DNA of 57,668 nt from Butyrivibrio sp. (GCA_024690635.1 JAILOW010000074.1:1-57668); one strand, 5' to 3'. Counted from the first letter of the stretch, positions 45,731-55,469 are shown. Translations and numbers: made by a program. Notes: generated by a model from the letters alone, not told the origin.

Positions 45731-46708
45731 ATGCGAATCGGCAAGATAAAAGAGAATGCTTTGAAGCGTTCTGTTTTAAAGCAGATAAAAACTGAATTTG
45801 GCAAAGAATCAAGCGCAGCTGTAGGGGCAGACTGCGCTTTTTCTAATGAAAAGAAAGCTTTTTCGGCCACGGCAACCGTCAGTGCAAGGATAGATGACAG
45901 TGGCTTTTACGCGGTAATAAAGGCGGTAAACAGTATAAGGGCTCAGGGACTATTGCCTGATCATGTGACGGTGAACATTTTGCTTCCGGAAGATACTGAG
46001 GAACCGGCTCTTAAGAAAATCGTGGCAGATGCCATAGAGGGCTGCAGGGCCACAGGAACAGTATACGCAGGCGGTCATACCGAGGTGACAAGGGCCGTAA
46101 ACAGGCCGGTGATAACCGCTGTATGTGTGGGATGCCCGCAGGAAGACGCTCCTTTATATGCGGATAAAAAAGCAAAGGCAGGGCAGGAGCTTGTAGTTAC
46201 AAGGTGGATAGCACTTGAAGGAACCGCCATGCTGGCAGCTACCGGGTTTGACGAGCTTACAAAAAAATACCCCGTTCCTTTTGTAAGGGATTCTGTAGAT
46301 TTTAAGGAGTACCTGGTCATCGGCCCCGAGATGGATATACTGGCAAAGCACAGCGTTGGGGCTGTTCACGATATTTCATCCGGCGGAGTGTTTGCTGCTC
46401 TCTGGGAGATGGCGGAGGCTGCAGGATTGGGACTACGAGCTGATCTAAAGAGCATTCCCATCAGGCAGGAGACTGTGGAAATATGCGAGTTTTATGAGAC
46501 CAATCCGTATCTTTTGACTTCCGCGGGAGCTCTTTTGATAGCAACAGATGAGGGCGAAGCCCTTTGCGAAGCGCTTTTGCAGGCGGGGATAAATGCCCGT
46601 ATCATCGGAAGGTTGTCGGAAGGAAATGACAGAATCATCGTTAACGGCGACGAGGAGAGGTTCCTTGATATGCCACAATCCGATGAAATTCTAAAGATTT
46701 TGGGATAA
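45731..46708 (+). CDS. AIR-synthase-related protein (PurM/HypE/ThiL fold)
   Basis: This 325-residue protein has an AIRS N-terminal domain (VNILLPEDTE, GTVYAGGHTEVTRAVNRPVI) and AIRS_C domain (SVGAVHDISSGGVFAALWEMAEAAGLGLRA, in two pieces). It lacks the catalytic Cys/Sec-Gly-Cys-Lys loop of SelD and is not a full PurM. Such orphan proteins are common in clostridia. It lies 9 bases after the VanW gene and 53 bases before an Lrp regulator. An ATP-binding phosphotransferase role is likely; the substrate is unknown. Confidence 0.85.
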   Translation: MRIGKIKENALKRSVLKQIKTEFGKESSAAVGADCAFSNEKKAFSATATVSARIDDSGFYAVIKAVNSIRAQGLLPDHVTVNILLPEDTEEPALKKIVADAIEGCRATGTVYAGGHTEVTRAVNRPVITAVCVGCPQEDAPLYADKKAKAGQELVVTRWIALEGTAMLAATGFDELTKKYPVPFVRDSVDFKEYLVIGPEMDILAKHSVGAVHDISSGGVFAALWEMAEAAGLGLRADLKSIPIRQETVEICEFYETNPYLLTSAGALLIATDEGEALCEALLQAGINARIIGRLSEGNDRIIVNGDEERFLDMPQSDEILKILG

Positions 46709-46761
46709 AGGTACATTTTTGTAGTATTATATAAAGCAAAAACAAAGATAGGAGAGACGGT

Positions 46762-47250
46762 ATGGGAATAAGGGAAGAGATATTGAATGTCTTAGAAAAG
46801 AACAGCCGCATTGATGTACATGAGCTTAGTGTTTTGCTTGGCGCGGAGGAGATCGCGGTGGCCAACGAGCTCAAAGCCATGGAGGATGAGGGCGTTATCT
46901 GCGGATATCACACCATGATCGACTGGTCCAAGACCAATATTGAAAAAGTAAATGCTCTTATTGAGGTTAAGGTTACTCCCCAGAGAGGCCTTGGCTTTGA
47001 CAGCATCGCAGAGCGCATTTACAAATATCCCGAGGTTACCAGCGTTTACCTTATGAGCGGCGGATTTGACCTTATGGTCATCCTTGAGGGCAAGAGTCTT
47101 CAGGAGGTAGCAAGCTTTGTCAGCAACAAGCTTTCCACTCTTGATACGGTACTTAGCACCGCAACTCATTTCATCCTGAAAAAATATAAAGACCACGGAA
47201 TCATTCTTACCAAAAAATATGAAGATACAAGGGAGATCGTTTCACTATGA
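46762..47250 (+). CDS. Lrp/AsnC-family transcriptional regulator
   Basis: This 162-residue regulator has an N-terminal helix-turn-helix (VLEKNSRIDVHELSVLLG) and a C-terminal RAM ligand domain (MSGGFDLMVILEGKSLQEV), the usual architecture. It starts at ATG 46762 with GGAGAG upstream and overlaps the aminotransferase gene by 4 bases. Coupling suggests that it senses an amino acid related to that enzyme's substrate. Confidence 0.92.
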   Translation: MGIREEILNVLEKNSRIDVHELSVLLGAEEIAVANELKAMEDEGVICGYHTMIDWSKTNIEKVNALIEVKVTPQRGLGFDSIAERIYKYPEVTSVYLMSGGFDLMVILEGKSLQEVASFVSNKLSTLDTVLSTATHFILKKYKDHGIILTKKYEDTREIVSL

Positions 47251-48407
47251 GAAATCCTATCGGAAAGAAAGTAGTGGATATAAAGCCTTCCGGCATCAGA
47301 AAGTTTTTTGACATAGTTCAGGAAACAGAGGGTGCCATCTCTCTTGGCGTGGGCGAACCTGACTTTGATACACCCTGGCACATCAGGGATGAGGGCATAT
47401 ATTCACTTGAGAAGGGCAGAACCTTCTACACTTCCAACTCGGGACTTAAAGAGCTGAGAACAGAAGTATCCAATTACATAAACAGAACTCAGGGTGTCAC
47501 CTATGACCCCCTTCATGAGATATTCATAACCGTCGGAGGTTCGGAGGCCATTGATCTGGCTCTCAGAGCCATGGTGGATCCCGGGGACGAGGTGCTGATC
47601 CCTCAGCCAAGCTATGTTTCCTATGAGCCCTGTGCGATTCTCGCAGACGCAGTGCCTGTGATCATCGAGCTTAAAGTGGAAAACGATTTCAGACTTACTG
47701 CGCAGGAGGTTCTTGAAAAGGTTACGGACAAGACCAAGATCCTGGTTCTTCCTTTCCCCAACAACCCTACCGGTGCGGTTATGGAGAAAAAAGATCTGGA
47801 GGAGATTGCCAAGGTAGTTATCGAAAAAGATCTTTATGTAATCTCCGATGAGATCTATGGAGAGCTTACCTACAGCGGCAAGCACGTTTCCATCGTCTCT
47901 CTTCCCGGAATGAAGGAGAGGACCATCCTCATAAACGGATTCTCCAAGGCTTATGCCATGACGGGCTGGAGACTGGGCTATGCCTGCGGACCTAAGGCCA
48001 TTATGGAGCGGATGATAAAGATCCGTCAGTGTGCCATGATGTGCGCTCCCACCACCAGCCAGTACGCAGCGGTGGAGGCTCTTAAAAACGGCGACGATGA
48101 TGTGGCCATGATGCGCGAGCAGTACAACCACAGGAGAAGGTTTCTTTTGAATGAATTCAAAAAGATCGGACTTCCCTGCTTTGAGCCCTTCGGAGCTTTT
48201 TACGTATTCCCCAGTATAAAGAAGTTCGGAATGACCAGTGATGAGTTCTGTACCAGACTGTTAAAAGAAGAAAAGCTTGCGGTGGTTCCCGGCAATGCTT
48301 TCGGTGACTGCGGCGAAGGTTATATCAGAGTATCCTACGCTTACTCTCTTGAAAACCTCAAGGCAGCTATGGAGAGACTTGAGAGATTTATCAGCAGACT
48401 TTCGTAA
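47247..48407 (+). CDS. Class I/II aminotransferase (PLP)
   Basis: This 386-residue fold-type I aminotransferase has SLGVGEPDFDTPWHIRD, YTSNSGLKELR, NNPTGAVM, the PLP-phosphate and Asp region SDEIYGELTY and the Schiff-base lysine in GFSKAYAMTGWRLGY. It resembles the PatA/AraT-like group of aspartate or aromatic aminotransferases. Its coupling to an Lrp regulator supports an amino acid role. The substrate cannot be read from the sequence. Confidence 0.93.
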   Translation: MRNPIGKKVVDIKPSGIRKFFDIVQETEGAISLGVGEPDFDTPWHIRDEGIYSLEKGRTFYTSNSGLKELRTEVSNYINRTQGVTYDPLHEIFITVGGSEAIDLALRAMVDPGDEVLIPQPSYVSYEPCAILADAVPVIIELKVENDFRLTAQEVLEKVTDKTKILVLPFPNNPTGAVMEKKDLEEIAKVVIEKDLYVISDEIYGELTYSGKHVSIVSLPGMKERTILINGFSKAYAMTGWRLGYACGPKAIMERMIKIRQCAMMCAPTTSQYAAVEALKNGDDDVAMMREQYNHRRRFLLNEFKKIGLPCFEPFGAFYVFPSIKKFGMTSDEFCTRLLKEEKLAVVPGNAFGDCGEGYIRVSYAYSLENLKAAMERLERFISRLS

Positions 48408-48423
48408 TAGAATATGATAAAAG

Positions 48424-48466
48424 AAATAATCCCTTCGACAAATCTGCCGAAGGGATTTATTATTTT
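48424..48466. terminator. Bidirectional terminator between convergent genes
   Basis: AATCCCTTCG and CGAAGGGATT pair over ACAAATCTGC, with A/T-rich tails on both sides. It serves the aminotransferase gene and the convergent exonuclease gene. Confidence 0.9.
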
Positions 48467-49410
48467 CAATCCACTTTTGTTTCGAATATGTTGGTTTCAA
48501 AGAGCTTGCTGTATCCCTGCCAGCCGGGCTGGGTGATATTTCCAAGCATCTCTGTAAAGGTCTCCATCTTGGCATCTGTGTTATCCGCAAGATTAAGAGC
48601 AACCGCTTCCATGATGGAAGGCTTTTTGGGTGAGCCGTACTCGTACTCTCCGTGGTGAGCCAGGATGCAGTGCTGAAGCTCCTGCTTTAACAACTCAGGA
48701 AAGCCCTCGATCTGAGCGGCCTTTACTCCAACCATTTCACAACCCATTACGATATGTCCCAGGAACTGTCCTTCGTCCGTGTAATCATTTACGGGGAAGA
48801 GGGCAAGCTCTCTTGTTTTTCCAATGTCATGGCAGATAGCTGCAGTAAGGAGCAGATCTCTGTTAAGAAGCGGGTAGGATGTGCAGAAGTAGTCGCAGAG
48901 CTTGGTAACGCTCAAGGTGTGCTCCAAGAGGCCTCCGATAAATCCGTGGTGAACGGTCTTGGCTGCGCTTGATCTGCGGAAGTTCTGGATGAAATCGGTA
49001 TCTTCTATAAAGAACTCTTCAAGAAGCTTTTTAAGGTAAGGGTTTTTGATGGTTCCTATGATACCAAGTAGCTCCTTGTACATCTCGTCATTGTTTTTGG
49101 ATGAAACCGGAAGATACAAAGAGAGGTCAAACTCGCCTTCATTGCACTTTCTGGCTCTTTTGATGTTTACCTGAAGTGCGCCGTTAAAGCTTGTAACTTC
49201 GCCGAAAACATCGATGCAGTCGGGGGCATCAAATTCATCTATTCCATCACTGTTGGGCTCCCAGATCTTGGCATCAACGGTGCCTGTCTTGTCCTGAAGA
49301 GTCACAGAGTAGTATTCTTTTCCGTTTTTGGTGGTGGCGGAGAGCTTGTGCTTGCACATGTAGATGTCAGCAACTCTGTCGCCGGGTTTAAGATCCTTGA
49401 TAAATTTCAT
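48466..49410 (-). CDS. yhaM: 3'-5' exoribonuclease, YhaM family (OB fold + HD domain)
   Basis: This 314-residue protein has an N-terminal OB-fold (residues 1-100; GKEYYSVTLQDKTGTVDAKIW) and an HD domain (residues 150-290) with the metal motif HHGFIGGLLEHTLSV, AAICHDIGKTREL and a later HHGEYEYGSP. YhaM degrades RNA, and to a lesser extent DNA, from the 3' end. A GGAAAGGATT site precedes the start. It is 29 bases after the PDZ protein gene in the same direction. Confidence 0.9.
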   Translation of the reverse strand: MKFIKDLKPGDRVADIYMCKHKLSATTKNGKEYYSVTLQDKTGTVDAKIWEPNSDGIDEFDAPDCIDVFGEVTSFNGALQVNIKRARKCNEGEFDLSLYLPVSSKNNDEMYKELLGIIGTIKNPYLKKLLEEFFIEDTDFIQNFRRSSAAKTVHHGFIGGLLEHTLSVTKLCDYFCTSYPLLNRDLLLTAAICHDIGKTRELALFPVNDYTDEGQFLGHIVMGCEMVGVKAAQIEGFPELLKQELQHCILAHHGEYEYGSPKKPSIMEAVALNLADNTDAKMETFTEMLGNITQPGWQGYSKLFETNIFETKVD

Positions 49411-49439
49411 GAAAAAATCCTTTCCGGTGTTGTCTTGTA

Positions 49440-50786
49440 TCAGTTATGAGTGGAGCTTGAAAGCGTGACCTCAAGGTCAAGCTTGACGTAGTCATTGGGC
49501 GCCTGTCTCATGACGGTAACCGTAATTATATCATCGGGAGCAAGCTGTGCCAACCTGCCTACAAGCTGTTCAAAAGAAGCAATCTCTGTGTAGGCAACGC
49601 TGGTGATGATGTCTCCGCTCTGAAGGCCTGCTTTCATGGCAGGAGAGCCCATGTCGGTGGTGGAAATATAGGCACCGGCGGGGATGTTCAGCTGCTGCTG
49701 CAGTTCGCTTGGAACGGTGGCACCGTGTACTCCAAGATAGGCTCTGTTGCGGGCGTTGGAAAGATCCTCGATAAGGGCCTTAAGCTCCGTGATGCCGATG
49801 GCGGAAATGTGATCCGACAGGTCGCTGCTGTTGTAGTTCATGTTGATGATGCCGAGGATCTGTCCGTTTAAATTGGTGAGAACACCGCTTCCTTTTGAAC
49901 TTCCGTCCATATCGGTGGTAAGGAGCTTGTAGTTGGAATCCGCAAGGTTTATGGGTGTCTTTTCCGAAGTGATGATGCCGTAGGAAAGAGATCCCTGAAC
50001 CCCGAGTGGGCTTCCGATGGCGATCACGGGATTTCCTGTGATCTTGCCTGTGTTGGAGCTTCCAAGGGTCGCGGTCTGAACTTTTTTCCTGGTGGACTCT
50101 GTAAGGGAAGTCCTGCGAACAGTCAGAACGCTCATGGATGTTATGGTGTCGGTAAGGCTCACCTCGGCGGTGGCAACCGAACCGTCGCAGAATGTAACCT
50201 GAATGGATTCTGCGGAATCTATGGAAGTGGAGGGCACCAGAATGTAATAGTTGGTGCCGTTGTTGGCGATGACAAGTCCTGAAGCAGAGCCGCTGCTTTC
50301 AAAAGAGTCACTGAACCAGTTTGTATCATTGGAAAGAGCTGTGACGGTAACGATACTCTTGGAGGTCTCGTCGGCAACCTTTTTAAGGGATGCCATCATC
50401 TTGCCGTAGTCCGATGCATCAAAGGAATAGGAGGCAATGGCCTCGTCGATCTGATCCTTTTGAGTAGCTTCAAGACTCTGAGCCTCGCTGGCAGCAATGG
50501 TTTCCTCATAGGCCAGCATATCCTCGGGGGTCAGCTCCTCGGAAACAGTCTCCTCCGGAAAAGATATGGCTTCGGGCGCTTCCTCAGGATAGAGCCTGTC
50601 AGAAAAAACAGGCTGAAGCAAAAGGAAAGTGAAACACGCAACAATGCCGAACACAATGGCAAGGGATACGGTGATCACTGTTCTGCGCAGAAGCTTTTTG
50701 CGGTTTATGGGACGCTGCTTTATTTTTTCACTGATAAAATCAGTGTTGGCAAGCTTTTCGTTATTGTCATCTACTCCCAGAGGCAT
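49440..50786 (-). CDS. HtrA-like trypsin-fold PDZ protein, probably catalytically inactive
   Basis: This 448-residue protein has a cytoplasmic N-terminus, a membrane segment at about 36-58, a Glu-rich linker, a trypsin-like domain (about 140-325) and a PDZ domain (about 345-440; AGLQSGDIITSV). The HtrA framework is clear (AIGSPLGVQGSLSYGIITSE and TNLNGQILGI), but the triad is gone: the His motif TNxHV reads VPSTSI, DLAVL reads SMSVL, and GNSGGPL reads SKGSGVL, putting Gly299 at the nucleophile position. It may act as a PDZ scaffold or a sensor of envelope stress. It starts with ATG 50786 after GGAGGG. Confidence 0.85.
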   Translation of the reverse strand: MPLGVDDNNEKLANTDFISEKIKQRPINRKKLLRRTVITVSLAIVFGIVACFTFLLLQPVFSDRLYPEEAPEAISFPEETVSEELTPEDMLAYEETIAASEAQSLEATQKDQIDEAIASYSFDASDYGKMMASLKKVADETSKSIVTVTALSNDTNWFSDSFESSGSASGLVIANNGTNYYILVPSTSIDSAESIQVTFCDGSVATAEVSLTDTITSMSVLTVRRTSLTESTRKKVQTATLGSSNTGKITGNPVIAIGSPLGVQGSLSYGIITSEKTPINLADSNYKLLTTDMDGSSKGSGVLTNLNGQILGIINMNYNSSDLSDHISAIGITELKALIEDLSNARNRAYLGVHGATVPSELQQQLNIPAGAYISTTDMGSPAMKAGLQSGDIITSVAYTEIASFEQLVGRLAQLAPDDIITVTVMRQAPNDYVKLDLEVTLSSSTHN

Positions 50787-50916
50787 CTCTTTTCCCTCCT
50801 AAAAAACTAACTACAGATACCATTATACAATAAGATTACTAGTCACGGCACTGTTTAAATGATAAACTAAAAAGACGGATGATCACGTAAAAAGGCAGAA
50901 ACAAGGTTAGTTACAC

Positions 50917-53310
50917 ATGAACGAAAAAGCACTTCACGTACTTGAGTACGATAAGATAATTGAAAAACTCACAGATCACGCAAGTTCGGACCCGGGCAGG
51001 AAGCTCTGCAGAGAACTAAAACCCTCTTCGGATCTTCGTGAGATCAAAAAGAATCTGGAAAAGACCAACGACGCGATAGCAAGGATATTCAAAAAAGGCT
51101 CCATAAGTTTCGGAGACAACAGAGATTTCGGCGGAGCACTGAAGGCTCTCAAGATCGGAAGCTCTCTTGACATGGCGGGACTTTTGAGAATAGCTGCGTT
51201 TCTTGATAACGTAAACAGGGTAAAGAGCTACGGACGCCCCGGAAGAGAGGATGAGAAAAGAGATTCTCTTTCGGAGTCTTTTGAGATGCTTGAACCTCTG
51301 ACATTTGTGTCGGCGGATATCAGGCGCTGCATCGTATCTGAGGATGAGATGAGCTCAGATGCAAGCCCGGCTCTTCGTCACATAAGGCGCGGCATAATGC
51401 TCACCAACGACAGGATCCATGAACAGCTGAACAAGATGCTTAACGGGTCTCTTCGTACATATCTGCAGGACAGCGTCGTTACCATGAGGGGCGACAGATA
51501 CTGTATTCCGGTCAGGTCCGAGTACAAATCTCAGGTCAGCGGTATTGTTCACGATCAGTCATCTTCGGGATCTACTCTTTTCATTGAGCCTGCTGCCATC
51601 GTTGAGCTTAACAACAAGCTTCGTGAGATGAGTCTTCAGGAGCAGGCAGAGATCGAAAAGATCCTTCTCGAGCTGAGCCTTATGGTGAGCGAGCATGTGG
51701 ATACCATCAAATACAACGCAGATATCATGACAGATTTGGACTTCGTATTTGCCAAGGCATCCTATGCCCTTGAGATAAACGCCATAACTCCTGTGTTCAA
51801 TGACAGGCATTATTTCGATATCAAAAAAGGAAGACATCCCCTTATCCCCAAGGACAAGGTGGTGCCCATAGATGTTTATGCGGGACGTGATTTTGACATG
51901 CTCATTATCACGGGACCCAATACCGGCGGCAAGACGGTTACATTAAAGACAGTAGGTCTTTTGACACTGATGGGACAGGCGGGTATGGCTATCCCTGCCG
52001 GGGACAGGTCGGAGCTGTCGGTGTTTGATGAGGTCTACGCGGACATCGGAGATGAGCAGAGTATCGAGCAGTCTCTTTCAACCTTCTCATCACACATGAC
52101 CAACACCGTATCAATACTGGAACACGCGGATGAAAATTCGCTGTGCCTTTTCGATGAGCTTGGTGCAGGAACAGATCCCACAGAGGGAGCGGCACTTGCC
52201 ATATCCATATTAAATGAGCTTCACTCAAGAGGCATCAGGACTCTGGCTACAACTCACTACAGCGAACTGAAGGTCTATGCTCTTAATACCGCGGGCATTC
52301 AGAATGCAAGCTGCGAGTTTGATGTGGAGACACTTCGCCCCACTTACAGACTTCTTATCGGAATTCCCGGCAAGAGTAACGCTTTTGCAATCTCTTCCAA
52401 GCTTGGTCTTCCCGACAGGATCATAGAGGCGGCCAAGGAGCAGATCAGCACCGAGGACAAGCGCTTTGAGGATCTGATCGCAGATCTTGAAAAGAGCCGC
52501 AAGACCATTGAGTCAGAGCGTCTTGAGATAGAGCAGTACAAAAAGGAGATGGCGGAGCTTAAGAGCCGTCTTGAGGAAAAGACCGACAGGATCGACAGGC
52601 AAAAAGAAGATATCTTAAGAGAAGCCAACGAACAGGCAAGAGAGATCCTGATGGAAGCCAAGACCGTTGCGGATGAGACCATCAAGGCCTTCAGAAAGGC
52701 CGGACCTAATGCTACAATGCAGGATCTTGAGAGAACCAGAACCGGACTTGGACAAAAGATCTCCGACAAGAATAAAGCTCTTTCTGCCAAGAAAGAAGTA
52801 CCCAAGGATTCACATCCTATTCTCAAGGAATCACAGCTTAAGCTTGGCGAGTCCGTGAAGATAGTGTCCATGGGACTTAAGGGAACCGTTTCTTCCAAGC
52901 CTGACAAGGACGGCAATCTCTTTATCCAGTGTGGAATCATGAAGACCAAGGCCAATATAAGAGACCTTGTGCTCATAAAAGATGAGGATGGCAAGACTGC
53001 CATGAAGAAGTTCTACGGCAGGACCTCATCGGGAGGAAAGATGGATCTGTCCAAGGCATCAAACATCAGGACAGAGATCAATCTTATCGGTAAAAACTCG
53101 GACGATGCCATTGCTGAGCTTGATAAATACCTGGACGATGCTTATATGTCACACCTTGGAAGCGTGAGAGTTGTTCACGGCAAGGGCGCAGGTATTCTCA
53201 GACAGGCAGTACAGTCGCATTTAAAGAGCGTTCCTTATGTCAAATCCTTTAAACAGGGCGAGTTTGGCGAAGGCGACGCGGGAGTTACAATAGTTACATT
53301 CATAAAGTAA
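50917..53310 (+). CDS. mutS2: MutS2 ATPase/endonuclease
   Basis: This 797-residue MutS2 has MutS domain III and the ATPase domain with Walker A GPNTGGKT (333-340), Walker B LCLFDELGAGTDPTEG and ATTHYSELKVYA. A coiled-coil region (about 515-620) follows, and a C-terminal Smr domain (720-797; RVVHGKGAGILR). MutS2 acts on branched DNA and on collided ribosomes. In this protein the N-terminal Smr motif LDLH/R reads INLI, so nuclease activity may be reduced. Upstream lies a 130-base gap shared with the divergent HtrA-like gene. Confidence 0.95.
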   Translation: MNEKALHVLEYDKIIEKLTDHASSDPGRKLCRELKPSSDLREIKKNLEKTNDAIARIFKKGSISFGDNRDFGGALKALKIGSSLDMAGLLRIAAFLDNVNRVKSYGRPGREDEKRDSLSESFEMLEPLTFVSADIRRCIVSEDEMSSDASPALRHIRRGIMLTNDRIHEQLNKMLNGSLRTYLQDSVVTMRGDRYCIPVRSEYKSQVSGIVHDQSSSGSTLFIEPAAIVELNNKLREMSLQEQAEIEKILLELSLMVSEHVDTIKYNADIMTDLDFVFAKASYALEINAITPVFNDRHYFDIKKGRHPLIPKDKVVPIDVYAGRDFDMLIITGPNTGGKTVTLKTVGLLTLMGQAGMAIPAGDRSELSVFDEVYADIGDEQSIEQSLSTFSSHMTNTVSILEHADENSLCLFDELGAGTDPTEGAALAISILNELHSRGIRTLATTHYSELKVYALNTAGIQNASCEFDVETLRPTYRLLIGIPGKSNAFAISSKLGLPDRIIEAAKEQISTEDKRFEDLIADLEKSRKTIESERLEIEQYKKEMAELKSRLEEKTDRIDRQKEDILREANEQAREILMEAKTVADETIKAFRKAGPNATMQDLERTRTGLGQKISDKNKALSAKKEVPKDSHPILKESQLKLGESVKIVSMGLKGTVSSKPDKDGNLFIQCGIMKTKANIRDLVLIKDEDGKTAMKKFYGRTSSGGKMDLSKASNIRTEINLIGKNSDDAIAELDKYLDDAYMSHLGSVRVVHGKGAGILRQAVQSHLKSVPYVKSFKQGEFGEGDAGVTIVTFIK

Positions 53311-53321
53311 GAGGGGGAGAC

Positions 53322-54023
53322 ATGGCAACCAAACAGAAAATACTGATCGTAGATGATGACAACAATATTGCAGAGCTTATTTCTCTGTATCTGGTAAAGG
53401 AGTGCTTTGAGACCAGGATCTGTAATGACGGAGAATCCGCCATCAACACCTTTGAGAGCTTTGCTCCCAATCTCATTCTCCTTGATCTGATGCTTCCGGG
53501 TATCGACGGCTACCAGGTTTGCAGAGAGATAAGGACCAAGTCGCAGGTTCCCATTATCATGCTTTCCGCCAAGGGAGAGGTCTTTGACAAGGTGCTTGGT
53601 CTTGAGATGGGCGCCGATGACTATATGGAAAAGCCCTTTGATTCAAAAGAGCTGGTGGCAAGAGTTAAGGCTGTTCTTCGCAGATACAAGCCTCAGGCTC
53701 AGGAGAGCACAACCTCCGATGACAAGGTTGTAAGATACCAGGATCTTGAGATCAACATGACCAACTACTCCGTAACCTTCATGGGTGAGAGAGTTGATAT
53801 GCCGCCCAAGGAGCTTGAGCTTTTGTATTTCCTTGCGGCTTCACCAAACCACGTATTTACCAGAGAGCAGCTCCTTGATCAGATCTGGGGCTATGAGTAT
53901 ATCGGTGACACCAGAACCGTTGACGTACATATCAAGAGGCTTCGTGAAAAGCTCAGCGATCACGCCAACTGGAGACTTGCCACCATTTGGGGAATAGGCT
54001 ATAAATTCGAGGTACAGCAGTAA
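53322..54023 (+). CDS. OmpR/PhoB-family response regulator
   Basis: This 233-residue regulator has a receiver domain with acidic residues DDD (11-13), phospho-acceptor Asp55 (LLDLMLPG) and the conserved Lys in EKPFD. A winged-helix DNA-binding domain follows (LELLYFLAASPNHVFTREQLLDQIWGYEY, broken here, and RTVDVHIKRLREKL). An AGAGGGGG site lies close upstream, and the kinase gene starts immediately after the stop. The signal and target genes are unknown. Confidence 0.95.
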   Translation: MATKQKILIVDDDNNIAELISLYLVKECFETRICNDGESAINTFESFAPNLILLDLMLPGIDGYQVCREIRTKSQVPIIMLSAKGEVFDKVLGLEMGADDYMEKPFDSKELVARVKAVLRRYKPQAQESTTSDDKVVRYQDLEINMTNYSVTFMGERVDMPPKELELLYFLAASPNHVFTREQLLDQIWGYEYIGDTRTVDVHIKRLREKLSDHANWRLATIWGIGYKFEVQQ

Positions 54024-55457
54024 ATGAAAAGAACCCTTTATCTGAAGTTCCTGCTGGCTTATGTGCTTTTTGGAATCTTTGGATTTATCGTGGTTGCGAC
54101 TTTTGTACACAGCATGACGCTGGACAGACTCCGCAAAGACAAGGCGGAGACCATGTATCAGGTTGCAACCCAGATAGCAAACACATACGCTGCGGATCTT
54201 TATAACAGCGAAACTTCGCTGGAGGTCGTTCAAGACGAACTCTTTTCTCTTTCCACGTACATGGACGGATCTCCCATATGGATTGTCAACCCTTCTGGTC
54301 GACTGGTGCTGGATTCCTCAAGGATACTGGCTCCCGGTGAGGAGGTTGTGATCAAGGGCTTTGACCCTACGGCCACAGGCAGCTCCTACTACATAACCGG
54401 TGACTTCTTTGGGTCTTTTGACGGGGAAATGCTCAGCGTGTTTGCACCTATCACGGCCAATTACAAGGTTCAGGCTTATGTGGTGGTTCATACCGCCATG
54501 TCTGAGCTTGAGAACAGAGCCAACAACTATCTGAATATCTCATATCTTATGCTGGTGGTTTTGTTCCTTTTGTCCCTCATCATTCTTATCTTTTTCACGG
54601 AGCTTGTATATGTGCCCCTTCGCAAGATCACCACTGCTACGGAGCAGTATGCTGCGGGAAATATGGGCTATCAGTTCTCTGTGGAGTCTGAGGATGAGAT
54701 GGGCTATCTGGCAGCTTCCCTTGCCTATATGGCAGGTGAGATCGCGCGTCAGGAGGATGATCAGAAAAAGTTCATCGCCAACGTATCCCATGATTTCAGA
54801 TCGCCCCTTACTTCCATAAGAGGTTATCTTGTGGCCATGCAGGACGGAACCATTCCGCCGGAGATGCACGAAAGATACCTTGGAATAGTCATAAACGAGA
54901 CGGACAGACTTACCAAGCTCACCAACGAGATGCTGACACTCAACAACATGAGTACCAAGGGCATGCTCCTTGATAAGAGCGACTTTGACATAAATGCTGT
55001 AATAAGGAGCGTTGCAGAGTCTTTTGAAGGAACCTGCAGGCAAAAGAGGATCGCCATTGAGCTTGTCCTCACAGATGACAAGATGCTGGTAAATGCAGAT
55101 ATGAGCAAGATCCAGCAGGTTTTGTACAACCTCATCGACAACGCCATAAAGTTCAGTCACCATGATTCTTCCATAAAGATCGAGACCACGGAAAAACACA
55201 GCAAGGTTTTTGTATCTGTGAAAGACAGCGGTATCGGTATTCCAAAAGAGGACCAGAAGCTTATCTTTGACAGATTCTACAAGACGGATCTTTCAAGAGG
55301 TAAAGACAAGAAGGGCACAGGCCTTGGTCTTGCCATTGTAAAAGAGATCGTGAAAGCACACGATGAAAATATCAACGTTATCAGTACAGCCGGTGTGGGA
55401 ACTGAGTTTATCTTTTCTCTTCCAAAGGCAGCAGCCATGGATGCGGATGACGAGTAA
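54024..55457 (+). CDS. Sensor histidine kinase (HAMP, HisKA, HATPase)
   Basis: This 477-residue kinase has a membrane segment at about 8-30, an extracellular region to about 170, a second membrane segment (172-195), a HAMP domain (195-245), HisKA with His256 in NVSHDFRSPLTSIRGYL, and HATPase_c with NLIDNAIKF, KDSGIGIPKED and GTGLGLAIVKEIV. It is the cognate partner of the regulator encoded right before it. A second product of this kind in the window follows a different design from the LytS-type kinase. Confidence 0.94.
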   Translation: MKRTLYLKFLLAYVLFGIFGFIVVATFVHSMTLDRLRKDKAETMYQVATQIANTYAADLYNSETSLEVVQDELFSLSTYMDGSPIWIVNPSGRLVLDSSRILAPGEEVVIKGFDPTATGSSYYITGDFFGSFDGEMLSVFAPITANYKVQAYVVVHTAMSELENRANNYLNISYLMLVVLFLLSLIILIFFTELVYVPLRKITTATEQYAAGNMGYQFSVESEDEMGYLAASLAYMAGEIARQEDDQKKFIANVSHDFRSPLTSIRGYLVAMQDGTIPPEMHERYLGIVINETDRLTKLTNEMLTLNNMSTKGMLLDKSDFDINAVIRSVAESFEGTCRQKRIAIELVLTDDKMLVNADMSKIQQVLYNLIDNAIKFSHHDSSIKIETTEKHSKVFVSVKDSGIGIPKEDQKLIFDRFYKTDLSRGKDKKGTGLGLAIVKEIVKAHDENINVISTAGVGTEFIFSLPKAAAMDADDE

Positions 55458-55469
55458 GGAAGCATAGAT

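Noticed and set aside
45731..46708. Selenide, water dikinase (selD)
   Set aside because: The PurM fold fits, but the catalytic Cys/Sec loop and the glycine-rich N-terminus of SelD are absent.
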